64,000 nt of DNA. Source: Candidatus Omnitrophota bacterium (lineage in GTDB: Bacteria; Omnitrophota; Gorgyraeia; 2-01-FULL-45-10). The stretch spans positions 1 through 64,000 of the forward strand of contig JAUYPN010000014.1 in the NCBI GenBank assembly GCA_030695725.1, written 5' to 3'. Below the pieces are notes generated by a model. The model was not told the DNA's origin and searched no databases. It saw only the letters and a program-made list of their open reading frames with translations. Below are positions 40,549 through 49,669 of this stretch, one piece after another (position 1 is the stretch's first letter; the number at the start of each line of letters is the position of its first letter). A program made the translations under genes and the position numbers.

Positions 40549-40569
40549 ATCCCACCGACGCGGTGGGAT
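40549..40569 (+). terminator. Hairpin after the EIIA gene
   Basis: ATCCCACCG (40549-40557) with CGGTGGGAT (40561-40569), loop ACG. Only a weak T-rich tail follows. A degenerate copy of the left arm occurs after the next gene at about 45896. Confidence 0.55.
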
Positions 40570-40678
40570 CGTTGTTAGCATATAAAAAAGCAAGCTTCCA
40601 TTCATGTTAATCATGTGGTATACTATATGGTGTAGAAGGAAGAGGTGTATTTTTTTTAACCACTTTGTAAATAATTTT

Positions 40679-40733
40679 AAAAACCCTTTGACTGGTTCAG
40701 GGTTTTTATCCTGAGCTTTTGTCGAAGGATATA
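40679..40733 (+). repeat. Double-hairpin element, copy 3; first hairpin also fits a terminator
   Basis: Hairpin 1: AAAAACCCT (40679-40687) with AGGGTTTTT (40699-40707), loop TTGACTGGTTC. Hairpin 2: ATCCT with AGGAT, loop GAGCTTTTGTCGA. The first stem ends in T residues and would terminate a transcript from TATACT at 40619-40624, leaving a short leader RNA in front of the giant gene. Confidence 0.75.
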
Positions 40734-40773
40734 AAGTGATGTAGTTTAAAAAAAAGAGAAGGATGTGTTAGAT

Positions 40774-43700
40774 ATGTTTGACGCTAGATCTAATACGCCA
40801 ATTTCTGTGTTTGCATGGTCGCAAAATGTAAGGCGAATCAGGCTTACGTTGCGGCCATTTTTTATTTCATTACTCGCCTTAGTATTCTTATTAAACTCAA
40901 TAGGAGGTGACATGTTGATAGGTGAAGTTTGGGCTGCCAGATCGTCTTCAGGGCTTACTAGCGTCGGCCTTGACAGCGCGGGCAGCCCATCACCTCTTAA
41001 AGATTTGAGCGCGTCCACTTTTACGCTTCCGCGCGAACTGGGGACTATCCAGGAATCGAACGAGGTCCCGGGATCCGATAAGACCGTGATACATATCCAG
41101 GACGCCCACTGTAACTACGCCGCGCAGACGGCCATCTCCGGAATATTGGATTATGTCACAACGGAATATGGCGTATCGGCTGTGAATTGCGAAGGCGGAG
41201 CCGAAAGTTATGACCTGTCGCCCTTTACCGACATACCCGAAAAGGGTATACGGAAAAAGACCGCCGACTTTTTCGTGAGGGAGGGCGTTGTGAGCGCGGC
41301 GGAATATTACGCCGTTAATAATCCCGAGAAGGTGAAACTGTGGGGGGTGGAGGACGCGGACCTTTACATAAAAGATCTTAAGATATACAGGGATTCGCTC
41401 TCCCACAAAGATGAGATCGACAGATATCTGAAATCGATCGGTTACATGCTCGACAATTTAAAAAGGCACATATATCCGGAAGATCTCTCGGAATTGGACA
41501 GTTACTATACAAGATATAAAGACGACAAAATAGGCTTTAAAGAGTACATCACCTATCTTCTCATGGCAGCCGGCAAGCGGCTCATAGATGTAAAATCATA
41601 TTCGAATATCTATCTTTTAAGTCAAACGCTCGATCAGGAGGATAAGATAAATTTTAAGAAGGCGAATAACGAAAAGGACGAGGTCGTCGATAAGCTTAAA
41701 AAGGTCCTTTCCAAAAACGAGCTCAAGGAGCTGATAACGAAGGTGGGAGAGCTGAAAATAGAGAGGATATCTCAAGCCGATTTCTACGCATATTTAGTAA
41801 AAAAAACCAAATCGATAAAACTGGACCTGAACGGTTATTCGGAACTGCAGAAATACATAATATACATTTCACTATACAGCGCCATCGACAGGACGAAGAT
41901 AATGCAGGAGATGGAATCGCTCGAGGATAAGATAAAAGATACTTTGTATGAGAACGATACGCAAAGGGAGCTCGGGATCCTCTCCAAGAACCTGGCGATC
42001 GAGAAGAACTTCTTCAACATCTCGCTGACCCGCGAAGATTATACATACTATAAAGAGCGCGCCTCTTCATTCGCCGTCTCAAATTACGTAAAATTTATAG
42101 ATGCCAGGGCGCCGCTTTATAAGATACGTTCCACGCTCGATAGCAATATAGGTATGTTGGATGTATACCGCGAGAAGATGGAGGGATTTTACGAATGTTC
42201 GCTCGAAAGGGACAAGGCTTTCATAAAGAATATCAAATTCACCGACCACGGCAGGCCGAGCTCCATCATAATAACCGGAGGTTTCCATACCCAGAACCTG
42301 CGCGAGCTATTCAATAAAGAGAAGGTCTCCTACGTATCGATAATGCCCAAGTTCACGAACCCTCCCGGCTACAAGAGCCCGTACATGAAACGTCTTGCCG
42401 GCCAGAGGACAGCCCTCGAGAACGTCATCGACACTGCCATCCCTGCGGTTTTGAATTTACAGGTAGTCGAGATACTGTCAAGGCTCGGTCCTATGGTAGA
42501 GGGTAAGTTTAACATGGCACAGTTTAAGCTTGCTGTCATGATAGTTGCGGCATTGATGGAGGGGAAGGAGTTTGTAGTAAAAATCTCCGTGAAAGGTTCG
42601 CCGAAAGACGAAGGGCAGGAAGAGGATAAAGTAGTTATATTCTCTAGAGGCGAAGGGGCGGATGCTGTTACGTCAGTGATGAAATCGGGTGCTGAAGCTA
42701 CCCCATATCTGGCAAATGTTGGCGCGATAATAACAGATTTTAGCTCCACATCCTTCGCGTTCTCTCTTCCATCGCAGGCCGGCGCAGTAAAAGTGGCTCT
42801 GACCTCGCCAACCGGTGGTGTAACTTCACACGCACAAACAGGTACGCGCGCCTCAGCGCCTGTCCGCCGAAGCCCATCCGGACAAGACACGTTCACCGGC
42901 GAAGGCGGAAGCGCAGCGGCGGAGTTTAGAGATTGGGTGAGCAATATGCCGCAAGAGCTCATGGTATCCAAAATAAATTTTATAAAGCATTTAGATAAAC
43001 TCGTCTCCGGCCTGAGCGATCCTTATGGCCATATGCGCTCAGGAAGCGCCTTGGCGATCAAATCCCTCATAGATTCAGGGCTGATCTCAAGGGAAGATAT
43101 AGACGTAAAACCGCTTTTAGATAAACTCGTCTCCGGCCTGAGCGATTCGGATGGCTATATGCGTTTACAAAGCGCCTCCGCGATCAAATCCCTCATAGAT
43201 TCAGGGCTGATCTCAAGGGAAGATATAGCAAGGATCTATTATAAAGATTTTAACAAAGGATTCCAGAGAATATACGATGAGCCGTTGGAGCCAAGATTCT
43301 TCTATTACTATATGCGGCTTCTTAGCCTATTAAACAAAAAGACAGATGCGGCATATCGTATAATAGACTACCTTGATGACGGCCTGCTTGAGTTATCAAG
43401 ATTTTCTTCGGAAGATTCTATATCTGAATTCTTCTTTGATAAACTGTCGGGCCTTATAAGGGATAATATTTCTCCTGACAGGGCCGCGGCCATATTGACA
43501 GAAGCTATCTTGGATTATCTTACCGATCGTATTGATGGTTCAGGCGAGGAAAACCACGCCGCTTTTAGCTCTGCGCTAGGAAGGCTCATCGTTATGTCAA
43601 GAAAGACCGGATTTACAGTAGCTCCGGATAAGATCAGGGATGCCATAAGGTTGTTTAACATAGGCTTTATGGATGGAGGCAACAGCCCCACGAATGCCTC

Positions 43701-45882
43701 TCTTATAGCGGAAGAAATGGTGCTGAGTTCCCCCGCGCTTAATCTTAATAACCCTCCCTTAGCGCCTCCGGAGTTTAAGCCAACTAAGGTATCCGCCTTA
43801 AAAGAAGCGGCATTTCCGGATATAAACGAATTGATCAAGAAATGCGAATTCTACGCCATTATGGGCAGGACCGTTATATACGAGAAGAAAGGCGGCGGGT
43901 TTATAGCGCTGAAGTTACTGAAGCATCAGGAGATACTCCTGCCGAACGGCGCAATCCACAGAGAAGACGAAGATCCCGGCAAGCTTATTTTAGAAAGCGA
44001 ATTCTTCGATTACATGAATGCCTTAAAAGACTCCGGCGCGAACATAAGAGGATATTACCCCTTATCGTGCCCTATAAGCGGACAAAGGGTTGTAAGGATA
44101 AATAAAGACGCCCTGGGCGCGGCGCTGAAGGGTTATATACACGAAATATCAAAACAGTCCTCAAAGCCAGACCAGAAGTTTGAAGCGTCATTGCAGGACA
44201 ACCGTTACGTTGTGATGGCATACACAATAGATGATCCCGGCTATATAACATATCTACACCAGGCATCGGACGAGGCCATAGATGAGGCATCCTTGAGAAA
44301 CATCCACGACCTATTTACTCTGGCAGGATACGGCACCATACATCCGGACATCATAGAGCTGTTCCATAATCTCATACAGATCGGCAGGGGAGACAGGGGA
44401 AGATATCTGCTTATGGTTGATATTATACGTCCCATGAGGACAAGGACCGGCGCGGGCAGGCTGCATGCGTGGGAGAACGCGGTTCAATATCCTAATTACC
44501 GCCTTTCATCACCGGGCGATTTCGCGGAGATGTGCGGCTTAGATACATTGGTTAGTTTAGAAAGTCCAAATTCAATCTATATGCGCGATAACCTTCAAAG
44601 ATTCCATGAAAATGACAGGCGTAAATTTCTCTCGGTCCATTTTATGAGTAATTATCTCCTTGGATGGGTACTTGATGAAGGTAAGCGTTGTAAGAGGCTT
44701 GGTGAACTAAAATGGAACGATAAACCATCAATGGAAAAACTCGCGGACCGTATAAGAAGGGTGTATCAGGAAGCGTATTTCGCGTACACCGGAAAAGAAG
44801 ACGCGGATATCAAAGATCTCGTAGACTGGCGGATGTTCGCAAGGCAGATGGCTTTTTTCATGACAGACGCGTATGTTAAACCTTTAACAAACCGCAGCAT
44901 ACCGGAAGGCATATTCCCTAAAGATACTGGAATAGCCTATCCCTATAACATAACCTCATCCCGCGGATGGACAAAAGATGGTTGGAAGTCTGACGGGGAA
45001 AACTCCGATCTCGGTCCCGTGAACGGCCCGATCCCTCTGCAGGAGATGGTGAAGGCGAATTATCTCTACACCGCTTTTATGATGCTTGACGGACCCGCGC
45101 CTTCCCGCCGCGCTTCAGCGAGCGGAGCGGCGGAAGAAAAAATAGTATCGCAATCTCCCAATTACGGAGATGCGAACCTGAGCATGCAGGCTATTAATGG
45201 ATCTCTGAGGCGCGGTGCATGGATGCTCGATATTGCTCCGGCTTTGTCGGAAGATGGAATGCAACCCTATCCGGACAGCAGAAGATATGATGAACAGATG
45301 CTTGATAAGACAGGTCACAATATTCGTACTGAGAGATATCTGGCGAAAGGTAAATGGATAGAGGAATTAAAAGAAAAGGTAGCGAGGCATATGGATGAGT
45401 TCATTAAAGAGGTTGCGCTGGCGTCATCTGCAAGAATGGTAATACGCCTTACGACCGATGATAAGGGTACGGAAAAAACCGATATTGAAAATCTGATTAA
45501 AGAATATCTTAAGAAAACATATACGGAAGATAAGGCGGATCAAATATTTAATAAGCATGTTAAGTTTGTACCTGTGAGCTTCGCAGGGGTGACCAATACC
45601 AATGCGCCTATCGATCTATATGTAGATATTGGTATGATGGAGATAGATCGTTACTTAAATGACGACTACCCGGGAGAAATCCTGCCAGCGGAGCTTAAGG
45701 ATAATTTTGTCACGCTGCTAAGATTATCTATAACAAACTTCGATGCCTTTAAGACGGATGATGTAAAAAGTATATTGGATAAGATATTCAAAATGGTTGT
45801 TACTTTAGAGATCAGGCCTATAAATTGGAGTACGGTGGACCAGTGGAGGAAAGCTAATCAGGCATTGTTGCAATCCGTTTAA
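40774..45882 (+). CDS. Giant exported multidomain protein with HEAT-like repeats
   Basis: 1702 aa from ATG 40774, which has AGAAGGA about 10 nt upstream; GTG 40765 is in frame but too close to it. A hydrophobic N-terminal segment (FFISLLALVFLL, about 30) ends at VWAA, as in a signal peptide. Residues about 90-540 form one domain starting VIHIQDAHCN, with VNCEGG and ending ITGGFHTQNL, which loosely recalls ChaN/TraB-like folds. Residues 741-824 are two nearly identical 42-aa HEAT-like repeats. Residues about 1020-1200 contain ALKLLKHQE and a distant GTIHPDI, like a degenerate kinase fold. The rest is unrecognised. Function unknown; proteins of this size are typical of Omnitrophota. Confidence 0.8.
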   Translation: MFDARSNTPISVFAWSQNVRRIRLTLRPFFISLLALVFLLNSIGGDMLIGEVWAARSSSGLTSVGLDSAGSPSPLKDLSASTFTLPRELGTIQESNEVPGSDKTVIHIQDAHCNYAAQTAISGILDYVTTEYGVSAVNCEGGAESYDLSPFTDIPEKGIRKKTADFFVREGVVSAAEYYAVNNPEKVKLWGVEDADLYIKDLKIYRDSLSHKDEIDRYLKSIGYMLDNLKRHIYPEDLSELDSYYTRYKDDKIGFKEYITYLLMAAGKRLIDVKSYSNIYLLSQTLDQEDKINFKKANNEKDEVVDKLKKVLSKNELKELITKVGELKIERISQADFYAYLVKKTKSIKLDLNGYSELQKYIIYISLYSAIDRTKIMQEMESLEDKIKDTLYENDTQRELGILSKNLAIEKNFFNISLTREDYTYYKERASSFAVSNYVKFIDARAPLYKIRSTLDSNIGMLDVYREKMEGFYECSLERDKAFIKNIKFTDHGRPSSIIITGGFHTQNLRELFNKEKVSYVSIMPKFTNPPGYKSPYMKRLAGQRTALENVIDTAIPAVLNLQVVEILSRLGPMVEGKFNMAQFKLAVMIVAALMEGKEFVVKISVKGSPKDEGQEEDKVVIFSRGEGADAVTSVMKSGAEATPYLANVGAIITDFSSTSFAFSLPSQAGAVKVALTSPTGGVTSHAQTGTRASAPVRRSPSGQDTFTGEGGSAAAEFRDWVSNMPQELMVSKINFIKHLDKLVSGLSDPYGHMRSGSALAIKSLIDSGLISREDIDVKPLLDKLVSGLSDSDGYMRLQSASAIKSLIDSGLISREDIARIYYKDFNKGFQRIYDEPLEPRFFYYYMRLLSLLNKKTDAAYRIIDYLDDGLLELSRFSSEDSISEFFFDKLSGLIRDNISPDRAAAILTEAILDYLTDRIDGSGEENHAAFSSALGRLIVMSRKTGFTVAPDKIRDAIRLFNIGFMDGGNSPTNASLIAEEMVLSSPALNLNNPPLAPPEFKPTKVSALKEAAFPDINELIKKCEFYAIMGRTVIYEKKGGGFIALKLLKHQEILLPNGAIHREDEDPGKLILESEFFDYMNALKDSGANIRGYYPLSCPISGQRVVRINKDALGAALKGYIHEISKQSSKPDQKFEASLQDNRYVVMAYTIDDPGYITYLHQASDEAIDEASLRNIHDLFTLAGYGTIHPDIIELFHNLIQIGRGDRGRYLLMVDIIRPMRTRTGAGRLHAWENAVQYPNYRLSSPGDFAEMCGLDTLVSLESPNSIYMRDNLQRFHENDRRKFLSVHFMSNYLLGWVLDEGKRCKRLGELKWNDKPSMEKLADRIRRVYQEAYFAYTGKEDADIKDLVDWRMFARQMAFFMTDAYVKPLTNRSIPEGIFPKDTGIAYPYNITSSRGWTKDGWKSDGENSDLGPVNGPIPLQEMVKANYLYTAFMMLDGPAPSRRASASGAAEEKIVSQSPNYGDANLSMQAINGSLRRGAWMLDIAPALSEDGMQPYPDSRRYDEQMLDKTGHNIRTERYLAKGKWIEELKEKVARHMDEFIKEVALASSARMVIRLTTDDKGTEKTDIENLIKEYLKKTYTEDKADQIFNKHVKFVPVSFAGVTNTNAPIDLYVDIGMMEIDRYLNDDYPGEILPAELKDNFVTLLRLSITNFDAFKTDDVKSILDKIFKMVVTLEIRPINWSTVDQWRKANQALLQSV
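42994..43245 (+). repeat. Tandem 126-bp duplication encoding HEAT-like repeats
   Basis: Copy 1 42994-43119 and copy 2 43120-43245 share long identical blocks (GATAAACTCGTCTCCGGCCT and others), period 126 bp = 42 codons. The near-identity at synonymous sites points to a recent duplication. Confidence 0.85.
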
Positions 45883-46165
45883 CCTTCCATACTAATCCCA
45901 CCGCCGCGACGGGAGCACATCTATGGTGGAAAAATATCAGGAAAGAGTAGAACCCGCCTATTACTTAATTCCAAAATGGTGATAAGATCGGTATCAGTTC
46001 AACCGTCAGAAGCACTACATCGTCATTGCGAGCCCGAACGAAGTGAGGGCGAAGCAATCTCGCTTTTTGAGATTGCTTCGTCGCCCAATGTAAAATTTAC
46101 AGGCTCCTCGCAATGACGGCATGTGCTTCTCATAGGTGATTTGGCAATAAGATTTATTATTGTGC
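45883..46165. other. Intergenic stretch before the stress island
   Basis: It contains a degenerate GC-rich hairpin just after the giant gene (about 45896-45912) and the long repeat at 46022-46117. No ORF with a start signal was seen; short frames through it lie in the repeat. Confidence 0.55.
46022..46117. repeat. GTCATTGCGAG-family repeat, paired inverted copies
   Basis: GTCATTGCGAG at the left end and CTCGCAATGAC at the right end are perfect inverse arms. Inside, GCGAAGCAATCTC faces GAGATTGCTTCG. The 96 bp could fold into one long cruciform. Confidence 0.8.
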
Positions 46166-46194
46166 TTGACAAATGATACCAATATGGTATCATT
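46166..46194 (+). promoter_or_regulatory. Promoter and Rrf2 operator of the stress island
   Basis: TTGACA (46166-46171), 16-nt spacer, TATCAT (46188-46193). The palindrome AATGATACC-AATAT-GGTATCATT (46172-46194, perfect 9-bp arms) fills the spacer and the -10 box, so bound regulator would exclude RNA polymerase. It lies 16 nt before the regulator's ATG. Confidence 0.75.
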
Positions 46195-46209
46195 ACGTAC
46201 GAGGTCAAG

Positions 46210-46614
46210 ATGAAGCTCATATCAAGAAATACGGATTACGCGATACGCGCATTGTGCTACATGGCGGCGCGGGAAAAAGATACCTTATCTGTTACTGAGT
46301 TAGTGGAAGCGTTGCGGATACCGAGACCGTTTTTAAGAAAGATATTGCAGGCGCTTAATAAGAAGGGCATTCTAAAGTCACGCAAAGGTATGGATGGCGG
46401 TTTCAGTTTAGCGCGTAAAAGCGATAAAATTTATCTGGTAGATCTGATAGAGGCGTTCCAGGGGCCGCTTAAACTGAACGAATGTTTATTTAAGAAAAAA
46501 GTTTGTCCTGATAGGAATAGTTGCTGGCTTAAGAGTAAGATAGATTCGATAGAAAGGTATGTTGTGTCCGAGCTTAAACCGGTCAGTATCAAAACCATAT
46601 TGAAAGGGAGCTAA
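46210..46614 (+). CDS. Rrf2-family Fe-S transcriptional regulator
   Basis: 134 aa. N-terminal winged helix (NTDYAIRALCYMA, RPFLRKILQALNKKGIL, GGFSLAR). Three Cys in C-x6-C-x5-C near 92-105 (ECLFKKKVC, SCW) match the cluster ligands of IscR/NsrR/RsrR. It is first in the operon and has a perfect palindrome over its own promoter. Loss or damage of the cluster by oxygen or NO should derepress the hcp, flavodiiron and superoxide reductase genes downstream. Confidence 0.9.
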   Translation: MKLISRNTDYAIRALCYMAAREKDTLSVTELVEALRIPRPFLRKILQALNKKGILKSRKGMDGGFSLARKSDKIYLVDLIEAFQGPLKLNECLFKKKVCPDRNSCWLKSKIDSIERYVVSELKPVSIKTILKGS

Positions 46615-46618
46615 AGAG

Positions 46619-47458
46619 ATGGCAAAAAGAAAGATAATAAAGATCGTAGAAGACAAGTGTAATGGCTGCGGCCAATGTATCCCGAATTGCCCGGAAGGCG
46701 CGCTGCAGATAATAGACGGCAAGGCCCGGCTTATAAGCGATCTATTCTGTGATGGCCTGGGCGCATGTATCGGCCACTGTCCTCAGGGAGCCATCATTAT
46801 AGAGGAAAGGGAAGCCGAAAAGTACGATGAGAAGAAGGTCATGGATAATATAATTAAACAGGGAAAGAATACGATCGTCGCTCATTTAAAGCATTTGAAA
46901 GAGCACAACGAGTTTGGATATCTCAAAGAGGCAATGGACTATCTTGTAACCAAAGGTATAAAGGTAAGGCCCGGCGACCTGATGGACACGCCATGCGCGG
47001 GTTCGGGCGGATGCCCAGGATCAAGGGTTGTGGATTCCCGTAAGAAAGAAACAGCGAAATTGGATGCGTCGCCGCTGGATTACAAGGGCACGCCCAGACT
47101 TGATACATGGCCGGTACAGTTAAAGTTAGTGCCGGCGTTCGCTCCGTTCCTGAACGGCGCGGATATACTGATAGCGGCGGACTGTGTGCCGTTCGCTTAC
47201 GCTGACTTTCATGAAGACCTGTTAAAAGGCAAGGTATTGTTGGTAGGATGTCCTAAACTGGATGATGTTGCCTATTATAAGGAGAAGATATCTCAGATAT
47301 TGGCGAATAATGATATCAAATCCATAACATACGCGCACATGGAAGTGCCTTGCTGTTTCGGGCTCATAGGCGTTATACAAGGCGCGATAACGGATTCTGG
47401 TAAAGATGTCCCATTCCATGATGTCATGATAAGTATCAAAGGAGAAAGATTAAAATGA
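46619..47458 (+). CDS. 4Fe-4S ferredoxin-domain protein associated with Hcp
   Basis: 279 aa. Two ferredoxin motifs at the N-terminus (CNGCGQCIPNCP near 15, CDGLGACIGHCP near 46). Then a linker and a C-terminal domain with conserved Cys (TPCAGSGGCPGSR near 127, AADCVPFAYADFHEDLL near 190, VPCCFGL near 245) that probably binds another cluster. Proteins of this layout sit beside hcp genes in many anaerobes and are likely electron donors or a redox relay. The next gene overlaps by 4 nt. Confidence 0.8.
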   Translation: MAKRKIIKIVEDKCNGCGQCIPNCPEGALQIIDGKARLISDLFCDGLGACIGHCPQGAIIIEEREAEKYDEKKVMDNIIKQGKNTIVAHLKHLKEHNEFGYLKEAMDYLVTKGIKVRPGDLMDTPCAGSGGCPGSRVVDSRKKETAKLDASPLDYKGTPRLDTWPVQLKLVPAFAPFLNGADILIAADCVPFAYADFHEDLLKGKVLLVGCPKLDDVAYYKEKISQILANNDIKSITYAHMEVPCCFGLIGVIQGAITDSGKDVPFHDVMISIKGERLK

Positions 47459-47703
47459 TTATTCAATGTCCGGGGTCAGGCAGGTTTAAGCAGCCTTATC
47501 CGGAAGCGATAAAATGCAGCGCATGCGGCCAGGAGGCTGAGATATGGAGCGATGAGATCAAGACCGCCTGCTTTAGCTGCGGAGCCATTATTTCAAAAAA
47601 TATAGAGCAGGGCTGTTTTATGTGGTGTAAATATGCCAAGGAATGCATTGGCAGGGATGTATATAGTAAGTATGCAGGCGATAAAAAAGAAAGGGAGGGG
47701 TAA
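47455..47703 (+). CDS. Small Cys-rich protein of the hcp operon
   Basis: 82 aa. Eight Cys in a spaced pattern: CPGSG at the N-terminus, CSAC near 21, CFSC near 39, and CFMWCKYAKEC near 54-63. This suggests one zinc ribbon plus further metal or Fe-S ligands. It is placed between the ferredoxin-like protein and hcp (overlap 4 nt, gap 1 nt), so it acts in the same pathway. Family not recognised. Confidence 0.75.
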   Translation: MIIQCPGSGRFKQPYPEAIKCSACGQEAEIWSDEIKTACFSCGAIISKNIEQGCFMWCKYAKECIGRDVYSKYAGDKKEREG

Positions 47704-47704
47704 G

Positions 47705-48991
47705 ATGTTTTGCAATCAGTGTGAACAGGCGGCAAGAGGCACAGGGTGCGAGAAGTTGGGCGTATGCGGTAAAGATGAGGACATACAAAGCCTTCAGGAC
47801 ACGCTTTTGTACGGCCTGAAAGGAATAGCAGCTTACGCGTATCACGCGCGGGAGCTAGGCGCTCGCAGCGAAGAGGTGGATGCTTTCATGCATGAAGCGC
47901 TATTTAAGACATTGACTAACGTCAGCTTTGATTTGAAACAGCATCTGGCTTATGTGTTGAAATGCGGCGAGATGAACTTAAAGATCATGGAACTTCTGGA
48001 CCAGGCGCATACCGACAGATTCGGGAATCCCACGCCGACGGAAGTTGATACCGGGACGAGGGCCGGCCCCGGCATAGTTGTAACCGGCCATGATCTCCTT
48101 ACTCTTTATGAACTTCTGGAACAGGCTGAAGGGACAGGTATAAATATATATACCCACGGCGAGATGCTTCCGGCACACGGATATCCGGAGCTGCGCAAGT
48201 TTAAACACCTCGCGGGTAATTATGGAGGGGCATGGCAGGAACAAAGAAAAGAGTTTCAGGCTTTCTCGGGTCCTATACTCGTGACGACAAACTGCGTTAT
48301 GATACCTCAGTCTAACACGTATCTGGAACGTTTGTATACATGTGACATTGCGGGCGTTTCCGGAGCTGCGCACATAGAGAATCATGATTTTTCCGCGATC
48401 ATAGAACAAGCTAAGAAACTGCCTCCTTTGCCGGAAGCGCCGGGGAAGAAGATAATGACGGGCTTTCACCATACCGCTATATTGGGGCTGGCTGATAAGA
48501 TAGTGGGCCTCGTGAAGTCTGGCAAGATAAAGAGGTTTTTCCTGATCGGCGGATGCGACGGAGCGAAGCCCGGCAGAAATTATTATACGGAGTTTGCCGA
48601 AAGAGTTCCAATGGACTGTATCATACTGACGGTAGCCTGCGGTAAATACCGTTTCAATAAATTAGACTTCGGAAATATAGAAGGCGTGCCGAGGCTATTG
48701 GATCTGGGACAGTGCAATAACGCTTACTCAGGGATCCAGGTCGCGCTTGCCCTGGCCAAAGCCTTTAACTGTGGGGTTAACGAGCTGCCTCTATTTTTCG
48801 TATTATCCTGGTATGAGCAGAAAGCAGTAGCTATCCTTTTAACTCTATTACATCTTGGCATAAAAGGGATAAGACTAGGGCCAACTATGCCGGCATTTAT
48901 CACGCCTAATGTATTTAAAGTGCTTAAAGAAGCGTACGATCTAAAACCGATAACGACTCCCGAGGCCGATTTAAAAGAGATGTTGAAATAA
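47705..48991 (+). CDS. hcp: Hybrid-cluster protein (hydroxylamine/NO reductase), short form
   Basis: 428 aa from ATG 47705, chosen for GGGAGGGG just upstream; an in-frame codon at 47633 is inside the preceding gene. The N-terminal cluster motif is MFCNQCEQAARGTGCEKLGVCG. Hybrid-cluster ligands follow: GHDLL and HGEMLPAHGYP, NCVMIP, GCDGAKPG, CGKYRFN. Length is about 120 residues below the usual 540-550 aa because the second N-terminal helical bundle is lacking, as in short (class III) Hcp. It detoxifies NO or hydroxylamine. Confidence 0.9.
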   Translation: MFCNQCEQAARGTGCEKLGVCGKDEDIQSLQDTLLYGLKGIAAYAYHARELGARSEEVDAFMHEALFKTLTNVSFDLKQHLAYVLKCGEMNLKIMELLDQAHTDRFGNPTPTEVDTGTRAGPGIVVTGHDLLTLYELLEQAEGTGINIYTHGEMLPAHGYPELRKFKHLAGNYGGAWQEQRKEFQAFSGPILVTTNCVMIPQSNTYLERLYTCDIAGVSGAAHIENHDFSAIIEQAKKLPPLPEAPGKKIMTGFHHTAILGLADKIVGLVKSGKIKRFFLIGGCDGAKPGRNYYTEFAERVPMDCIILTVACGKYRFNKLDFGNIEGVPRLLDLGQCNNAYSGIQVALALAKAFNCGVNELPLFFVLSWYEQKAVAILLTLLHLGIKGIRLGPTMPAFITPNVFKVLKEAYDLKPITTPEADLKEMLK

Positions 48992-49031
48992 CGTCTAACT
49001 ATGGTATTATGTGTTAAACAAGGAGGACGCA

Positions 49032-49253
49032 ATGAAAGAAAAAGTAGAAGCCGCGCTAAAGAAGATACGCCCTATGCTTCAGGCCGATGGAGGCGATATA
49101 GAGCTTGTGGATGTCTCTAAGGATGGCGTTGTGAAGGTAAAGTTGACAGGCGCCTGCGGATGCTGCCCTATGAGCCAGATGACGCTGAAGAATGCCGTGG
49201 AGCAGAAACTGAAGAAGGAAGTTCCGGGGATAAAAACGGTCATCGCTGCGTAA
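49032..49253 (+). CDS. NifU C-terminal-type Fe-S scaffold protein
   Basis: 73 aa. Family words RPMLQADGGDIELVDV and LTGACGCCPMSQMTLK with the cluster-binding CxxC (CGCC). ATG 49032 is preceded by AAGGAGG. It probably supplies or repairs 4Fe-4S clusters for the clustered enzymes of the island. Confidence 0.9.
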   Translation: MKEKVEAALKKIRPMLQADGGDIELVDVSKDGVVKVKLTGACGCCPMSQMTLKNAVEQKLKKEVPGIKTVIAA

Positions 49254-49271
49254 AAAAGTTAAGGAGGTGAA

Positions 49272-49430
49272 ATGAATAAATATAAGTGCTCAATATGCGG
49301 TTATATTTATGATCCGGCTTTGGGCGATCCCGATAGAGGCGTTAAGCCCGGGACAGCATTTGAAGCCTTACCGAATGATTGGGTCTGCCCCGAATGCGGC
49401 GCCCCAAAAAGCGAATTTGAAAAGATATAA
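49272..49430 (+). CDS. Rubredoxin
   Basis: 52 aa, standard rubredoxin: [14 protein letters not shown] at the N-terminus and [14 protein letters not shown] at the end give the FeCys4 site, with the usual W and P residues between (NDWVCP). AAGGAGG precedes ATG 49272. It is the electron donor for the rubrerythrin, flavodiiron protein and superoxide reductase encoded in this window. Confidence 0.95.
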   Translation: MNKYKCSICGYIYDPALGDPDRGVKPGTAFEALPNDWVCPECGAPKSEFEKI

Positions 49431-49453
49431 TTAAAACCAAAAGGAGCGCGCGG

Positions 49454-49639
49454 ATGAAGGCGATAGTTGATGCTGATACATGTATAGGTTGTGGTTTGTG
49501 CGAAAGTACATGTCCTGAAGTTTTTAAAATGGAAGGTGACAAGGCTGTAGTAATAGGTTCCGTAGTGCCCAAAGACGCTGAAGAGACCTGCAAAAAGGCC
49601 GCGGAAGACTGCCCGGTTACCGCTATAACGATTAAGTAA
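49454..49639 (+). CDS. Single-cluster 4Fe-4S ferredoxin
   Basis: 61 aa. Ligand pattern CIGCGLCESTCPEVF near 10-24, with C47 and CPVTAI near 53, resembling Thermotoga-type ferredoxins with one 4Fe-4S cluster and an extra disulfide. AAAGGAG precedes ATG. It is the likely acceptor of the 2-oxoacid oxidoreductase encoded next. Confidence 0.9.
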   Translation: MKAIVDADTCIGCGLCESTCPEVFKMEGDKAVVIGSVVPKDAEETCKKAAEDCPVTAITIK

Positions 49640-49669
49640 GAACTTATCTTACAGATAGGGGTAGTGCGG

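Noticed and set aside
42369..42971. 200-aa minus-strand frame inside the second giant gene
   Set aside because: Antisense to a continuous long coding frame, no start signal and no recognisable motif.
47633..47704. Longer N-terminus for Hcp
   Set aside because: It overlaps the Cys-rich gene, and the true start at 47705 has a ribosome-binding site and the family N-terminus MFCNQCEQ.
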